A DNA stretch of 64,000 bases from DAOLCO01 sp964612555 (lineage in GTDB: Bacteria > Bdellovibrionota_C > UBA2361 > SZUA-149 > DAOLCO01), in the NCBI GenBank assembly GCA_964612555.1, contig CAZTBW010000002.1, positions 62,001 to 126,000 on the forward strand, read 5' to 3'. This document shows, piece after piece, positions 33,459 through 42,102 of the stretch. How positions within the stretch are numbered: the stretch's first letter is position 1; the number at the start of each line of letters is the position of its first letter. A model generated the notes under the pieces. That model saw nothing but the letters and a program-made list of their open reading frames with translations, ran no database searches and was not told the origin of the DNA. A program made the translations under genes and the position numbers.

Positions 33459-33791
33459 TTATTCTGGCGGTGTCCAGGGGTTGAGCCATTTTTTCCAGGT
33501 GCTTTTTTTGTTTGGTGCAAAATGCTGAATTCTGGTTCTCAGTTCTCCCGTATCACTCCAGGAGGCAACTGTTCCGTTAATGAGTAAAATCTGAGAGCTT
33601 CCGTAAAACAAAGTTTCTGAGTTTGTTCTGGTATTCAGAGCACTCACTCTTGTAGGTGGTCCCAAAAGGGAGCTTAGCTCTTCTTTACTCAAGCCCCGAA
33701 TCTCACTTAATTGATCCTGGGTATATCCAACCGAAGAACACAAAGAGACTAAAACAAAATATATTGGTATAAGAAAGCTATTTCTAAACAT
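33459..33791 (-). CDS. small secreted protein
   Basis: The 110-residue product has a classic signal peptide (cleavage after about residue 24, SVGYT). The mature part has LLGPPTRV at about 44-51 and then FYGSSQILLINGTVASWSDTGEL, a short beta-hairpin pattern that recalls the SmpA/OmlA-like proteins of outer membranes (G-x-P-x-x-V then a Y-x-x...W strand). No lipobox is present. It is divergent from the O-antigen ligase-like gene. Function unknown. Confidence 0.68.
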   Translation of the reverse strand: MFRNSFLIPIYFVLVSLCSSVGYTQDQLSEIRGLSKEELSSLLGPPTRVSALNTRTNSETLFYGSSQILLINGTVASWSDTGELRTRIQHFAPNKKSTWKKWLNPWTPPE

Positions 33792-33819
33792 ATCGCTGCT
33801 AATGTAACATACCGGAAAT

Positions 33820-33825
33820 TATAAT
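33820..33825 (+). promoter_or_regulatory. possible -10 box for the O-antigen ligase-like gene
   Basis: TATAAT at 33820-33825 lies 12 bases before the ATG at 33838. The matching -35 position reads TGCTAA, which is weak. No ribosome site is visible, so a short or near-leaderless transcript is possible. Confidence 0.35.
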
Positions 33826-33837
33826 ACTATTAAATTA

Positions 33838-35274
33838 ATGCAGATAAAATCTATTCTTAAGTATCGATGGTTTTCAGAGTCAGGTTTGTATGCTCTGGCT
33901 CAAATTTCTCTCATAGCATACTGTCTTTGTTTTTCACTTTCAATTGCAATTTCCCAGATCTCCATAATTGCGTTTATGGTATTTGTCGGTGGGGCAGTTG
34001 TGAGGGGTGGCTGGAATAAAGTAGCGTCTCCTTTTCTTCAGGTGCCTTATGTAAAAGACTACTATGTTCCTTTACTGTTCTGGCTACTCATTTGTACGAT
34101 CGGACTTCCTGTTTCACTTAATCCCCTTCGATCTGTTTTATATTTACTTAAATTTTCAGTGTATCTCTTTCTTCCTTTGGCACTCTGTATTTTTCTGCAT
34201 CGTTCAAAGAGAAAGGGTTTTGTTTTGGAAGAAATAAAAAAATATATACTTCTGATATTTTTTGCTCAGGGTCTTGCCGCAGTGCATACGGTTATCAGTA
34301 CCTATCTTGGTTATGAAATACGACCTAAAATACCCGGAGATCTTACCGAGTCCGGACAGATTGTTTTATTACTTCCTCTTGTAGTTGGAACCGTCTATAC
34401 GTACACCCGTGATAGAGTGCACCTCGATGGTCGTCGTCTGCTTTTTCATGTGTTTTTTGTTTTATTCCCTGTGATGTTCTTTGCCTGGTATAGAAGGATT
34501 CCATTCGTCAGTAAGTATATTGGTATTATCTGTGGTATAGTTGCCTTACTTTATGTGTTTGCTTTTGTGGTAAAATTTTTAAAAGAAAAGGAATCAAGAA
34601 CTTTTATCTCTCTTCTGGAGCGAATGCTGCCCTTTTTGGGAATCTTGATTTTTGCCGCATTCCTCTTGAATCTTAAGCGTGGTCCCTGGTTTGCCGGAGT
34701 CATAGAAATCATGATTTTTGGGCTTCTCTTTTCAAGAAGCCTGATGGTCGGGCTTCTTGTGCTTATGTTACTTTTTTCTTTAACCCCACCGGTGTATGAA
34801 AGAATAGCGAGTTTTGCGGAACATTTTTTTATCGGAGGGGGTCGTTTTGATATGTGGAAACTCGGACTGCAAATGATCGAGCGTTTCCCTATGGGTATTG
34901 GTTTTGCCAATTCCAGCTTGATGAGAGAATTTGACCCCAGCCTTCCTCTCACCCATCGGCATATGCACAATAATATTCTTAATGTTACTCTTGAAACGGG
35001 CATTCTTGGTGCTCTGGTGTACGTCTGGTGGTTCCTTGGTTTTATATATAAGGGGTTTAGTTCTATTATTGCCCGATATGAAGCATTTACGAAGGTATCT
35101 CAGGAAGGATTCTATGTTTGTGTATTGTTACTCAGCATTATAGGGTGGCAGCTTGCAGGTATCGTTGAATATAACTTCGGAGATGGAGAGATACGACTGT
35201 TAGCGTTCGTCCTGATTGGTTTTTTGATTGCCATAGTCAGCTCATTTCATAAAAATTCCTCTGAGCACTTTTAA
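33838..35274 (+). CDS. O-antigen ligase/polymerase-like membrane protein (Wzy/WaaL superfamily)
   Basis: The 478-residue product has about eleven membrane segments. The large outside loop before the last pairs carries RFDMWKLGLQMIERFPMGIGFANSS and then LTHRHMHNNILNVTLETGILG, the H-x-x-H-N type signature of the Wzy/O-antigen ligase superfamily. Such proteins join polysaccharide units to lipid A core or to each other on the periplasmic face. No glycan export genes are adjacent. It is divergent from a small secreted protein and followed by aroF after 60 bases. Confidence 0.85.
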   Translation: MQIKSILKYRWFSESGLYALAQISLIAYCLCFSLSIAISQISIIAFMVFVGGAVVRGGWNKVASPFLQVPYVKDYYVPLLFWLLICTIGLPVSLNPLRSVLYLLKFSVYLFLPLALCIFLHRSKRKGFVLEEIKKYILLIFFAQGLAAVHTVISTYLGYEIRPKIPGDLTESGQIVLLLPLVVGTVYTYTRDRVHLDGRRLLFHVFFVLFPVMFFAWYRRIPFVSKYIGIICGIVALLYVFAFVVKFLKEKESRTFISLLERMLPFLGILIFAAFLLNLKRGPWFAGVIEIMIFGLLFSRSLMVGLLVLMLLFSLTPPVYERIASFAEHFFIGGGRFDMWKLGLQMIERFPMGIGFANSSLMREFDPSLPLTHRHMHNNILNVTLETGILGALVYVWWFLGFIYKGFSSIIARYEAFTKVSQEGFYVCVLLLSIIGWQLAGIVEYNFGDGEIRLLAFVLIGFLIAIVSSFHKNSSEHF

Positions 35275-35334
35275 GTTCGTTAAATTCTGTTATATATAAG
35301 TTTCTAAATATTAATTCTCTTTCAGGAGTGTGTG

Positions 35335-36366
35335 ATGATAGTGGTAATGAAAGCCGGGTCTACAGAGCCCCAGCTGGAAGAAGTGGTAACTGCAATTGAG
35401 CAGCTTGGGTATCGTGCGCATGTCATGCGTGGAGTCGAAAGAAATGTAATTGGTTGTCTCGGAGATGAGCGAGGTAAGGCTGCCCTCAGGAATATTCAGA
35501 ATATAGAAGGGGTAGAATCGGTCATGCCGATTTTGACTCCGTATAAGCTTGCTGCAAAGCAGTTTCAGTCAGAGGGGGCAAGTGTCGTAAAGATTGCTGA
35601 CGGGGTTGAGGTTGGTGGTTCAAATCTTTTGGTAATTGCGGGTCCTTGCTCGGTGGAGAGTGAGGAGCAGATTTTAACTGCGGCCCGGATGGTTAAGAAT
35701 GCAGGAGCGAATGCACTTCGAGGAGGTGCCTTTAAGCCGAGAAGTTCTGCATACAGCTTTCAAGGGCTTGGAGAAGAGGGTTTAAAGTTACTTCGTCTTG
35801 CAAAGGAAGAAGTTGGTCTTCCTGTCGTTACTGAGATAATGGATGTTCAGATGCTTGATATGGTTCTTGAATATGCTGACGTTCTTCAGGTCGGTGCCAG
35901 GAACATGCAGAATTTTACACTCCTGAAAGCTCTGGGTCGGGTTAATAAACCAATTCTCTTAAAGAGGGGGCTCATGTCTACAGTGGAGGAGTTGTTGATG
36001 TCTGCCGAGTATATTCTCAGTGGAGGAAATGAGAGGGTTATACTTTGTGAACGGGGTATAAGAACTTTTGAAACCGCTACGAGGAATACTCTTGATCTTA
36101 ATGCTATTCCTGCACTAAAAGCCCGCACACACTTACCTGTTATTGTTGATCCAAGTCATGGAACAGGAGTCGCCACTTATGTAACTCCTCTTTCGAGAGC
36201 TGCAATTGCAGCAGGTGCCGATGGGGTGATAGTGGAAATGCATCCAAACCCAAAAGAAGCCCTCAGTGATGGTGCTCAATCACTCACAGAAGAGGCATTT
36301 ATTGAATCAATGAAGGAAATGAAGATGATTGCTCGGGCGATGGGTAAGTCTCTGGCGTCTCTCTAG
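35335..36366 (+). CDS. aroF: 3-deoxy-7-phosphoheptulonate (DAHP) synthase, type I-beta with regulatory domain
   Basis: The enzyme condenses phosphoenolpyruvate and erythrose 4-phosphate, the first step of the shikimate pathway. Residues about 1-75 form a ferredoxin-like regulatory domain (IVVMKAGSTEPQLEEVVTAIEQLG), as in Thermotoga maritima, where it mediates aromatic amino acid feedback. The barrel follows: VIAGPCSVES, ALRGGAFKPRSSAYSFQGL, LQVGARNMQNF, RGLMSTVEE, ILCERGIRTFE, IVDPSHGTG and GVIVEMHPNP. AGGAG before the ATG at 35335 was preferred over the GTG three bases up. It is a single gene with aroQ 17 kb away. Confidence 0.95.
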   Translation: MIVVMKAGSTEPQLEEVVTAIEQLGYRAHVMRGVERNVIGCLGDERGKAALRNIQNIEGVESVMPILTPYKLAAKQFQSEGASVVKIADGVEVGGSNLLVIAGPCSVESEEQILTAARMVKNAGANALRGGAFKPRSSAYSFQGLGEEGLKLLRLAKEEVGLPVVTEIMDVQMLDMVLEYADVLQVGARNMQNFTLLKALGRVNKPILLKRGLMSTVEELLMSAEYILSGGNERVILCERGIRTFETATRNTLDLNAIPALKARTHLPVIVDPSHGTGVATYVTPLSRAAIAAGADGVIVEMHPNPKEALSDGAQSLTEEAFIESMKEMKMIARAMGKSLASL

Positions 36367-36482
36367 CTAATTATATTTTTGACACTTTTAGAAAAAATAC
36401 AGAAGATGGCATCAGATAGAAATTGTCTTTTGTATTTGATAGTTGGTGTATTATTTAGTGTGTTATTAATGGGGATTGATTT

Positions 36483-36812
36483 ATGAAGCAAAGTTTCGTT
36501 TTCGCTTTTTTTGTGTTGTTTCTGATGGGCTTCTCAACGTCAGTTTCAGCGCAATGTACTGACGGAAGAGTTCCCTGTTCTCATAAATGTGATGATTCAC
36601 AAAGACCATCCTGTACTGATAGTCGGGGAAGTGGGGGGAAGGCGTATTGCACCACGGCGGCATTCTGTAGAGATAAGAATACCGTAGCAACTCTGAGCTG
36701 CGAAAAGGGTTGGTCTTTCAGTAAAAATAAATGCTCTCAAAATGATCGCTCTCGGGGTTGTCAGGATAAAAGAGCAAATGGCGGGAATGGGTATTGTATA
36801 CGGTACAGATAG
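36483..36812 (+). CDS. small secreted cysteine-rich protein with a duplicated motif
   Basis: The 109-residue product has a clear signal peptide (cleavage near VSA-Q, residues 23-24). The 85-residue mature chain holds ten cysteines, an even number that suggests five disulphides. C44-TDSRGSGGKAY-C56 and C93-QDKRANGGNGY-C105 are two copies of one C-x11-C block with a shared D-x-R-x-[S/N]-G-G-x-[A/G]-Y pattern. It should be oxidised in the periplasm or outside. No family was recognised; a binding, toxin-like or defensin-like role cannot be told apart. Confidence 0.75.
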   Translation: MKQSFVFAFFVLFLMGFSTSVSAQCTDGRVPCSHKCDDSQRPSCTDSRGSGGKAYCTTAAFCRDKNTVATLSCEKGWSFSKNKCSQNDRSRGCQDKRANGGNGYCIRYR

Positions 36813-36830
36813 TGCCGCGGTATTAGATGT

Positions 36831-36881
36831 GGGGAAGCTAGTACTTTTATAAAACCTGCGTTTATAAAAACCAGCATCCCC
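36831..36881. terminator. imperfect stem-loop between convergent genes
   Basis: GGGGAAGCTAGT...TTTTATAAA pairs imperfectly with TTTATAAAAACCAGCATCCCC (two mismatches in the outer part). TTTGTTTT follows on the plus strand. Confidence 0.55.
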
Positions 36882-36902
36882 TTTGTTTTAAGGATTAGAA
36901 TT

Positions 36903-37355
36903 TTAAGCGATCAGATCAAGTTGGTGGCTTGAACTGGAGACTGGAGATCGAAATATGTTGAGTATTTCCCCATCCAATGCTCTGTAGAACTCCTGAAAAC
37001 AGACACTTCCTGCTGTGGTAATGAGTTCTGCCTTACTTCCCCAGAGCGTCTCTCGGAGAGACATTTTTGAGAGTGCCTTGTGGTCATATTCAAAGCTAAT
37101 CTCCTCAAGAGAGGAAGAAGAGGGGCGAAATGACAGCTTTACGTGACAGATAAATTCCAAACCTTCTTCTGGTCTGAAAATTAGTATCCGAAAGGAACTA
37201 TCAAGAAGTCCCGGAAAAGTACAAGTAAGAACGATCATTTTCCGCTCTCTTATTTCAACCGCATCAACTGGCTCTGAGAGATTCATCCCATCAAAAGCCA
37301 CTTTTGCGATTTGAGAAACAAATCCCGGTACTTCATTTAAAACAATCCGTTTCAT
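36903..37355 (-). CDS. protein of unknown function
   Basis: The 150-residue product has no signal or membrane segment. Alternating strands (AVEIRERKMIVLTCTFPG, FRILIFRPEEGLEFICHVKLSF) end in a helical part with FQEFYRALDGEILNIF. A good ribosome site (GGAAGG) precedes the ATG. It is followed by no partner, and upstream lies a 363-base gap with a strong terminator. Family not recognised. Confidence 0.65.
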   Translation of the reverse strand: MKRIVLNEVPGFVSQIAKVAFDGMNLSEPVDAVEIRERKMIVLTCTFPGLLDSSFRILIFRPEEGLEFICHVKLSFRPSSSSLEEISFEYDHKALSKMSLRETLWGSKAELITTAGSVCFQEFYRALDGEILNIFRSPVSSSSHQLDLIA

Positions 37356-37718
37356 TTTTCACCTTCCATGAAAAACGTATTCGGGAATCAGAACCTTTCT
37401 GGAACCTCCAGAAAAAAAAGTACTAGCTCCCATAAGATTTCTTTAATCTTATGGGAGCTTATAAGTGCGACTTCTACCCTTGGTGCTATTTCAGATCACC
37501 TTATGGTGACTGTTGAATAAGATGTTATGGCTTATTTTAAAGTTTCTTTGCTAAATATTATAAAAAGGCAGTTAACATACTTAAATTATTCTTTTTTTGA
37601 AGGGTTGAGTTTTGGAAACATAAGGAAGTATGGCTGTAGTGAGGAAAAAGAAGCGCACTGCCTGTATCATTCCCTATTCAGAAAAACAGTGCAGCTTCTT
37701 TGTTGCCAGGTACGGGTA
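37356..37718. other. 363-base gap with a strong minus-strand terminator, no convincing gene
   Basis: A terminator occupies 37412-37459 (separate entry). The rest is AT-rich, and the only plus-strand frame (37527-37727) has no ribosome site. The promoter of the 150-aa gene should lie between the terminator and 37355. Confidence 0.45.
37412..37459 (-). terminator. Rho-independent terminator of the 166-aa gene
   Basis: AGCTCCCATAAGATT at 37425-37439 pairs perfectly (15 pairs) with 37445-37459 around a five-base loop. On the minus strand it is followed by eight T (37419-37412). Confidence 0.8.
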
Positions 37719-38219
37719 CTAATATAATACCGGTTCCCAGCAGTTTTTTCCAACTCTTCTTAAAATCAGCATTCCGCTGATTTTAATAGCGTTTTCTTCA
37801 CTCTCTTCGAAGAAGATGTTTTCTTGGGGAAGTTCCTCAACCCCAATCATTAAAAAGCTCCCATGGCTATCCTTGAGGAGGGTACTTATAATCCCCAACT
37901 TTTCAAGAGCCGTGAGTAGCTTTGAATCTTTCTTTCTTCTAAGTGCATACCATATACGGTCGAACTGAGCCGTTTTTCTTGCACCCTTGACAATGATCTT
38001 CAGAGATTCGTGTGTAGCACTTTCTATGAAGACATTGGCAGGTTTAAGATGGCTCACGAGATCGCGCCTTGCCAGTTCATCCCATTGATGACTTGTATCA
38101 TCTTTATCATGGAACGGGTGGAATACAATGGGCGTTCTGCCCTTCAGAGTATAATACCCAAAAGCGCTACACGATGCCCATTTTGTTTTGCAGTTTCTTT
38201 GAGAAAGCGATGTAGTCAT
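37719..38219 (-). CDS. protein of unknown function
   Basis: The 166-residue product has no signal or membrane segment. A short Cys-containing N-terminus (NCKTKWASCSAFG) precedes a mixed alpha/beta domain with FIESATHESLKIIVKGARKTAQFDR and ALEKLGIISTLLKDSHGSFLMIGVEELP. AAGGAG before the ATG supports the start. It is alone, divergent from the GT-C-like gene at 38563 across a structured 343-base region. Family not recognised. Confidence 0.65.
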   Translation of the reverse strand: MTTSLSQRNCKTKWASCSAFGYYTLKGRTPIVFHPFHDKDDTSHQWDELARRDLVSHLKPANVFIESATHESLKIIVKGARKTAQFDRIWYALRRKKDSKLLTALEKLGIISTLLKDSHGSFLMIGVEELPQENIFFEESEENAIKISGMLILRRVGKNCWEPVLY

Positions 38220-38562
38220 TTTCGACTCCTTCCCCCGATATTACCTCGGGTTAAAAAAAAATTAAAAAACGAGTTAGTGATACAGGATTGAAGGCTTGAA
38301 AATTATCAAACTCTCAAACCTGTATCACTTCAGCTGCTAAAACTTAAAAAACATTTTAATATGATACAGACAGCACCGCTAAGCTTTAAGGGCTAAGACC
38401 TGAAGGCTTAGCAGTGTGTCTGGGTTCGGGTTACTCAGATGGAGTTGTCAAAGAATAGACACAATATATCACATAAGTGGCTTTAAATAAAGACTAGTAA
38501 TTATTAGATAGTGAGTGATACTTAGGAGTGATATTGAATAATTCAAGCATTTTTACTTAGAT
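38220..38562 (+). promoter_or_regulatory. 343-base structured leader before the GT-C-like gene, two long stem-loops
   Basis: Stem-loop one spans 38276-38329: AGTGATACAGG pairs perfectly with CCTGTATCACT. Stem-loop two spans 38367-38422: CAGACA...GCTAAGC pairs with GCTTAGC...TGTCTG with small bulges. No gene was seen. The two consecutive stems could form a regulated leader on the plus strand or transcript ends. No known riboswitch class was recognised. Confidence 0.45.
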
Positions 38563-40560
38563 ATGGACATGCGCTACAGAGTTCTTGGCATCTTTTTTCT
38601 TCTGCTTCCCTTTCTTCCCTTGGAATCGTTTTTCGGACTGATCAGGGGGATTGGTGGTGCTATGGATATGAAAGGGTGGGTGCTGTCACTTTCAATCCTT
38701 CTGCCCTCTGTGTGGTTTCTTTCTCTCTTTCTTGAATCAAAAAGGGATAGGATTGATAAATTTCTTCATAAAATCTGTTCTTTTTATACGCCTCTTGTCG
38801 TATTTTTCCATCTTGTAGTTTGTTTTTTACTTCTTGTCTTTATTAATCAGGATGTATTTTCAGCGCGTCCTTTGTTGATTGACTCGGTTGTTCAGCTGTT
38901 TCAGGCAGAGATTTTTGCTGAGGGAAGGATAAAAACAGATCCACATCCATTTCCTGAGTTTTTTATGGTGCAGCATGTTTTGTTTGAGGAGGGAGGCTGG
39001 TACTCACAGTACCCTCCCGGACACTCTTTCATGCTCTCACTCGCTGCGCTGTGCGGTGCCTCCTGGATTATGCCACCGCTTTTGGGAGCGGGTAGTATGG
39101 GCTTTCTCTATCTGTTTTCAAGACGGGTGTTCGGTAAGGAAGTGTCCGTTCTTGTGCTCTATCTTATGACGCTTTCACCTTTTTTTATTTTTATGAGTGG
39201 AAGTTTTATGAACCATGTTTCTTCCCTGTTTTTTCTCTCTGGTTTTCTTTATTTTTTTCAAAGATGGGAACATGAGAATAAAACGAGATGGATATTGTGT
39301 AGTGTGCTTTTTGGGAGTGCCGTTCTTTTAATACGTCCGCTGACGGCAGTGGCATTTTGTGCTCCCTTTGTATTTTATACGGCTCAAATTGTTCTAAAAG
39401 AGAGACGATATTTTGATTTTGTTGCAGCTGTATTTACTTCTCTTATCGCTCCTTTTATTTTGCTCTGGTATCAGCTTCGGACTACGGGAGATGCCTTCCT
39501 TCCAGGCTATCTAAAACTCTGGGGTAAGGGGCATGGACTTGGGTTTCATGAATCACCCTGGGGAGAGCAGCATTCAATTTTACATGGGCTAAGAAATGAG
39601 CTTGGGGATTTGAGACTTCTTCAGGAAATGCTTTTTGAATATCCCTTTCCTGCTCTATGGCTGATTGCTGCTTTTCTTGTTTGGGGTAAGCCTGAATCTT
39701 TGTGGTTTAAAAGATTGTTACTATCTTCTTTGCTGTTACCTCTTACCTATCTTTTTTATTGGCATAGAGATGCTTATCTTGGTCCTCGTTTTCTGTATGA
39801 AAGCATCGCTTGTTTTATACCGCTTACTGCCTATTGTGTTTACAAATTCGGTAGCTCTCTGGATGAGAAGTTATTTTACATTAAGGGTTTATTTTTTCCT
39901 GTTCGAGCAGGTACTCTCTTCCGATCACTACTTTTGCTTTCAGTGGTGTACGCCCTTACGATCACAATTCCTCAAAGATATATGATATACAAGAGTGGAA
40001 TGGCTTCCATTAAGAAGGACATACTTGAAGAAGCCAGGAGCCAGGGCATTAAGGAAGGAATAATTTTTATTAAGGAAAGTTGGGGAAGCAGGCTCTTTGC
40101 CGAGATACGAGGATATGGAATTTCTGCATCACTGGCTCAGAAGGCATATTCAACTCTTGATCATTGTCTTTTGCAGCTTGAGTTTAATGAGGCAAGAAAT
40201 TCTGAAATGGGTTCCGATGAGTTTTCAAATCGTCTTGTCCATTTATTACAAGTTCAAAAGAAAGTCCCCAGTATCAAACAATCTGAAGCTCTGAAAAATA
40301 TTTCTCAGGACAAGACCCTGCGTCTGGATACTGCCCGAGTGCTTGACCCTTTATGTAGGGATGAGATCAGATATGATCAAACTGCTTTTGGAATATATTA
40401 TCCTTTTATCAGACTGAATAAAGCCGATTTTTCAGGAGGCTATCTTTTTGTGAGAGATCTTAGGGAGCGGAATAAAAAAATTCTGGATTTATATCCCGGA
40501 CGACAGGCATATCTCTATGCAGCGGGTGTTTTTACAGTCCTGGATGCAGAGGAAAATTAA
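38563..40560 (+). CDS. GT39-like (GT-C) membrane glycosyltransferase-like protein
   Basis: The 665-residue product has about eleven membrane segments over residues 1-470, then a soluble C-terminal part of about 190 residues. The first large loop holds DSVVQLFQAEIFAEGR and GGWYSQYPPGHSFMLS, the latter close to the Y-x-x-x-Y-P-P-G block of PMT/ArnT-type GT39 proteins. These use polyprenyl-phosphate sugars to modify surface glycans or proteins on the periplasmic side. The acceptor is unknown. It resembles the 5739 protein only in general plan. No sugar pathway genes are adjacent. Confidence 0.8.
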   Translation: MDMRYRVLGIFFLLLPFLPLESFFGLIRGIGGAMDMKGWVLSLSILLPSVWFLSLFLESKRDRIDKFLHKICSFYTPLVVFFHLVVCFLLLVFINQDVFSARPLLIDSVVQLFQAEIFAEGRIKTDPHPFPEFFMVQHVLFEEGGWYSQYPPGHSFMLSLAALCGASWIMPPLLGAGSMGFLYLFSRRVFGKEVSVLVLYLMTLSPFFIFMSGSFMNHVSSLFFLSGFLYFFQRWEHENKTRWILCSVLFGSAVLLIRPLTAVAFCAPFVFYTAQIVLKERRYFDFVAAVFTSLIAPFILLWYQLRTTGDAFLPGYLKLWGKGHGLGFHESPWGEQHSILHGLRNELGDLRLLQEMLFEYPFPALWLIAAFLVWGKPESLWFKRLLLSSLLLPLTYLFYWHRDAYLGPRFLYESIACFIPLTAYCVYKFGSSLDEKLFYIKGLFFPVRAGTLFRSLLLLSVVYALTITIPQRYMIYKSGMASIKKDILEEARSQGIKEGIIFIKESWGSRLFAEIRGYGISASLAQKAYSTLDHCLLQLEFNEARNSEMGSDEFSNRLVHLLQVQKKVPSIKQSEALKNISQDKTLRLDTARVLDPLCRDEIRYDQTAFGIYYPFIRLNKADFSGGYLFVRDLRERNKKILDLYPGRQAYLYAAGVFTVLDAEEN

Positions 40561-41004
40561 ATACAGAGAAAAAGTGAGAGCTTCTCACTAAAAACATTCT
40601 CCTAAGAGGAGAGCTGCAGGAATGGGCAGTATGCTGCCTCCTCCTTGTGTGTAAAAATGAATAATTTCTTCTTCTACACACTTCTGAATCATTTTTGTTT
40701 TCTGATCTGCGACTAATGATTAATGTCTCAGGTCTAAAAAACTCGATGAATTCAGAAAGCTCAATTTGCATTTCTTTTTGAAGAACCTGCTTATGAATTA
40801 ATTTTCATAAGGGTTAAACTAAAAAAAACAAGTCAAAAAACAGATCAAAAAGATACTGTATGCAAATTCTCTCGGAAACCGTTTACTTTTTGCTAGTCTT
40901 TCAGGAACTCACGTGCATTTCTGCCGGGTTCGCATAAAAGTACCAATCAAAAAGTTTGTTTGTAATTTTTTCTATACCAAACCTTTTAAAAACAGGATCT
41001 AAAA

Positions 41005-41145
41005 ATGAAATCCTTCAGGTATAGTAAAAAAACAAACAAGAAAAACACAAAAAATATAACCTTTTGTTCGAAGCTCAAGGAGAAGAGCATCCTCCTTCAG
41101 CTTCTATGTAAGTTATGTATAAGTATAACATTTGTGGTGATCTAG
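41005..41145 (+). CDS. possible small protein, 46 residues
   Basis: AGGA eight bases before the ATG precedes a 46-codon frame with a very basic, Lys/Asn-rich first half and a hydrophobic last half (KSILLQLLCKLCISITFVVI). This layout is that of a small membrane peptide, and type I toxins look similar. The composition also fits chance in AT-rich DNA. No homolog is known to me. Confidence 0.2.
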   Translation: MKSFRYSKKTNKKNTKNITFCSKLKEKSILLQLLCKLCISITFVVI

Positions 41146-41212
41146 TAAATATTTGGGCATAAAAAAACTCTAGAATGGGTATTCAAAGGTTAATTTTGGG
41201 GTTTTTAGCTTT

Positions 41213-41243
41213 TAACATCAAGCCCTCTAAATACTTGATGTTA
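41213..41243 (+). promoter_or_regulatory. 10-pair stem-loop in the leader of the 41299 gene
   Basis: TAACATCAAG at 41213-41222 pairs perfectly with CTTGATGTTA at 41234-41243 around an 11-base loop, 56 bases before the ATG. There is no T-run. Confidence 0.45.
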
Positions 41244-41298
41244 TAGGTGTTGTTTAGTATCCTCCGTGTATTTTTCTGAATTTTGGAGCTTATTATTA

Positions 41299-42096
41299 AT
41301 GCTGAAACATACCAACTGGATAGCTGAAGATCTTTGTGATTTTATTTCACAGACTTTTGGTTCTGCCATTATTGATGAAGTAAAAACGCTGATCTATGAA
41401 AAGCGGGTGAGTGAGGTGTATCTTGAGCCCGGGAGGGTTTCTTCCCGGATAATCGCAGATAGTAAAAGGAGTAAGCGGGTAGTTTTGAATTTGGGTGAGT
41501 TTAATGAGGAGATATGGGATGCAGTGCTTGATATGATTGCTGCTCGTCCTCTTGTTACTGCACAGTGCTATAATCATTATCTTCCCTTTTCTGTAAAGCC
41601 ATTTTTCGCAGTGCATAATGTTTCACTTACAGGTTCAGTTCAGGATTTTACTTGTGTGGTAGATGAAGAGGAGGTTCCGTTTCATTCTGTAGAGGCTGCC
41701 GCGGTGCTTGAAAAATTTGCGGAGCAATTGATATCCAATCCTTTTGGTATTTGTACCGTTCGGGGAAGAAATATTGAACAAATTATTCATGAATTACGAG
41801 AGAAGAGAACATCTCAGAGCCCACTTGAGAATTTTCTTGAACGACCATCTGATGCTGCCTCTGGTGTTCAGCATGTAGAGAATGTTTATGATTTTTATCA
41901 AGGGAAAGTGTCCGAAGTGCCTGAAATAATAGTTCGGGCAGATGAGCTTCCCGCCTCGATTTTAAAACGCCTTGACCCGATACCTGTGGAAACTCCTGAG
42001 ATAGAAGTGGATGAGCTTCTCGAATCTGCCTATGGAAGAGTTGCTCGTTTATCTCAGTCCCTTGCCCGGTTCTTACCACAGGTCTCATCCAAGTAA
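41299..42096 (+). CDS. protein of unknown function, first gene before xth-murL-murD
   Basis: The 265-residue product has no signal or membrane segment. It opens with a short helix, then KTLIYEKRVSEVYLEPGRVSSRIIADSKRSKRVVLNLGEF and a helical block (EEIWDAVLDMIAARPLVTAQC). The beginning looks faintly like the region before SWIM zinc fingers, but the C-x-C-x-H cysteines are absent. GGAG before the ATG at 41299 supports this start over a GTG at 41266. It ends six bases before xth, so it shares that operon. Function unknown. Confidence 0.68.
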   Translation: MLKHTNWIAEDLCDFISQTFGSAIIDEVKTLIYEKRVSEVYLEPGRVSSRIIADSKRSKRVVLNLGEFNEEIWDAVLDMIAARPLVTAQCYNHYLPFSVKPFFAVHNVSLTGSVQDFTCVVDEEEVPFHSVEAAAVLEKFAEQLISNPFGICTVRGRNIEQIIHELREKRTSQSPLENFLERPSDAASGVQHVENVYDFYQGKVSEVPEIIVRADELPASILKRLDPIPVETPEIEVDELLESAYGRVARLSQSLARFLPQVSSK

Positions 42097-42102
42097 TTCT
42101 TT

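Larger units (their letters stand above)
40561..41298. other. 738-base region without a confident gene; one possible small ORF and several inverted repeats
   Basis: The region is AT-rich with several short inverted repeats. A 79-codon minus frame (40532-40771) overlapping the GT-C-like gene end is judged spurious. One 46-codon frame at 41005-41145 has a ribosome site (own entry). A 10-pair stem-loop (41213-41243, TAACATCAAG with CTTGATGTTA) lies upstream of the next gene. A small RNA could be hidden here, but nothing was recognised. Confidence 0.45.

Noticed and set aside
40532..40771. 79-codon minus-strand frame after the GT-C-like gene
   Set aside because: Arg/Ser/His-rich, chance-like composition, no ribosome site and overlap with a real gene end.
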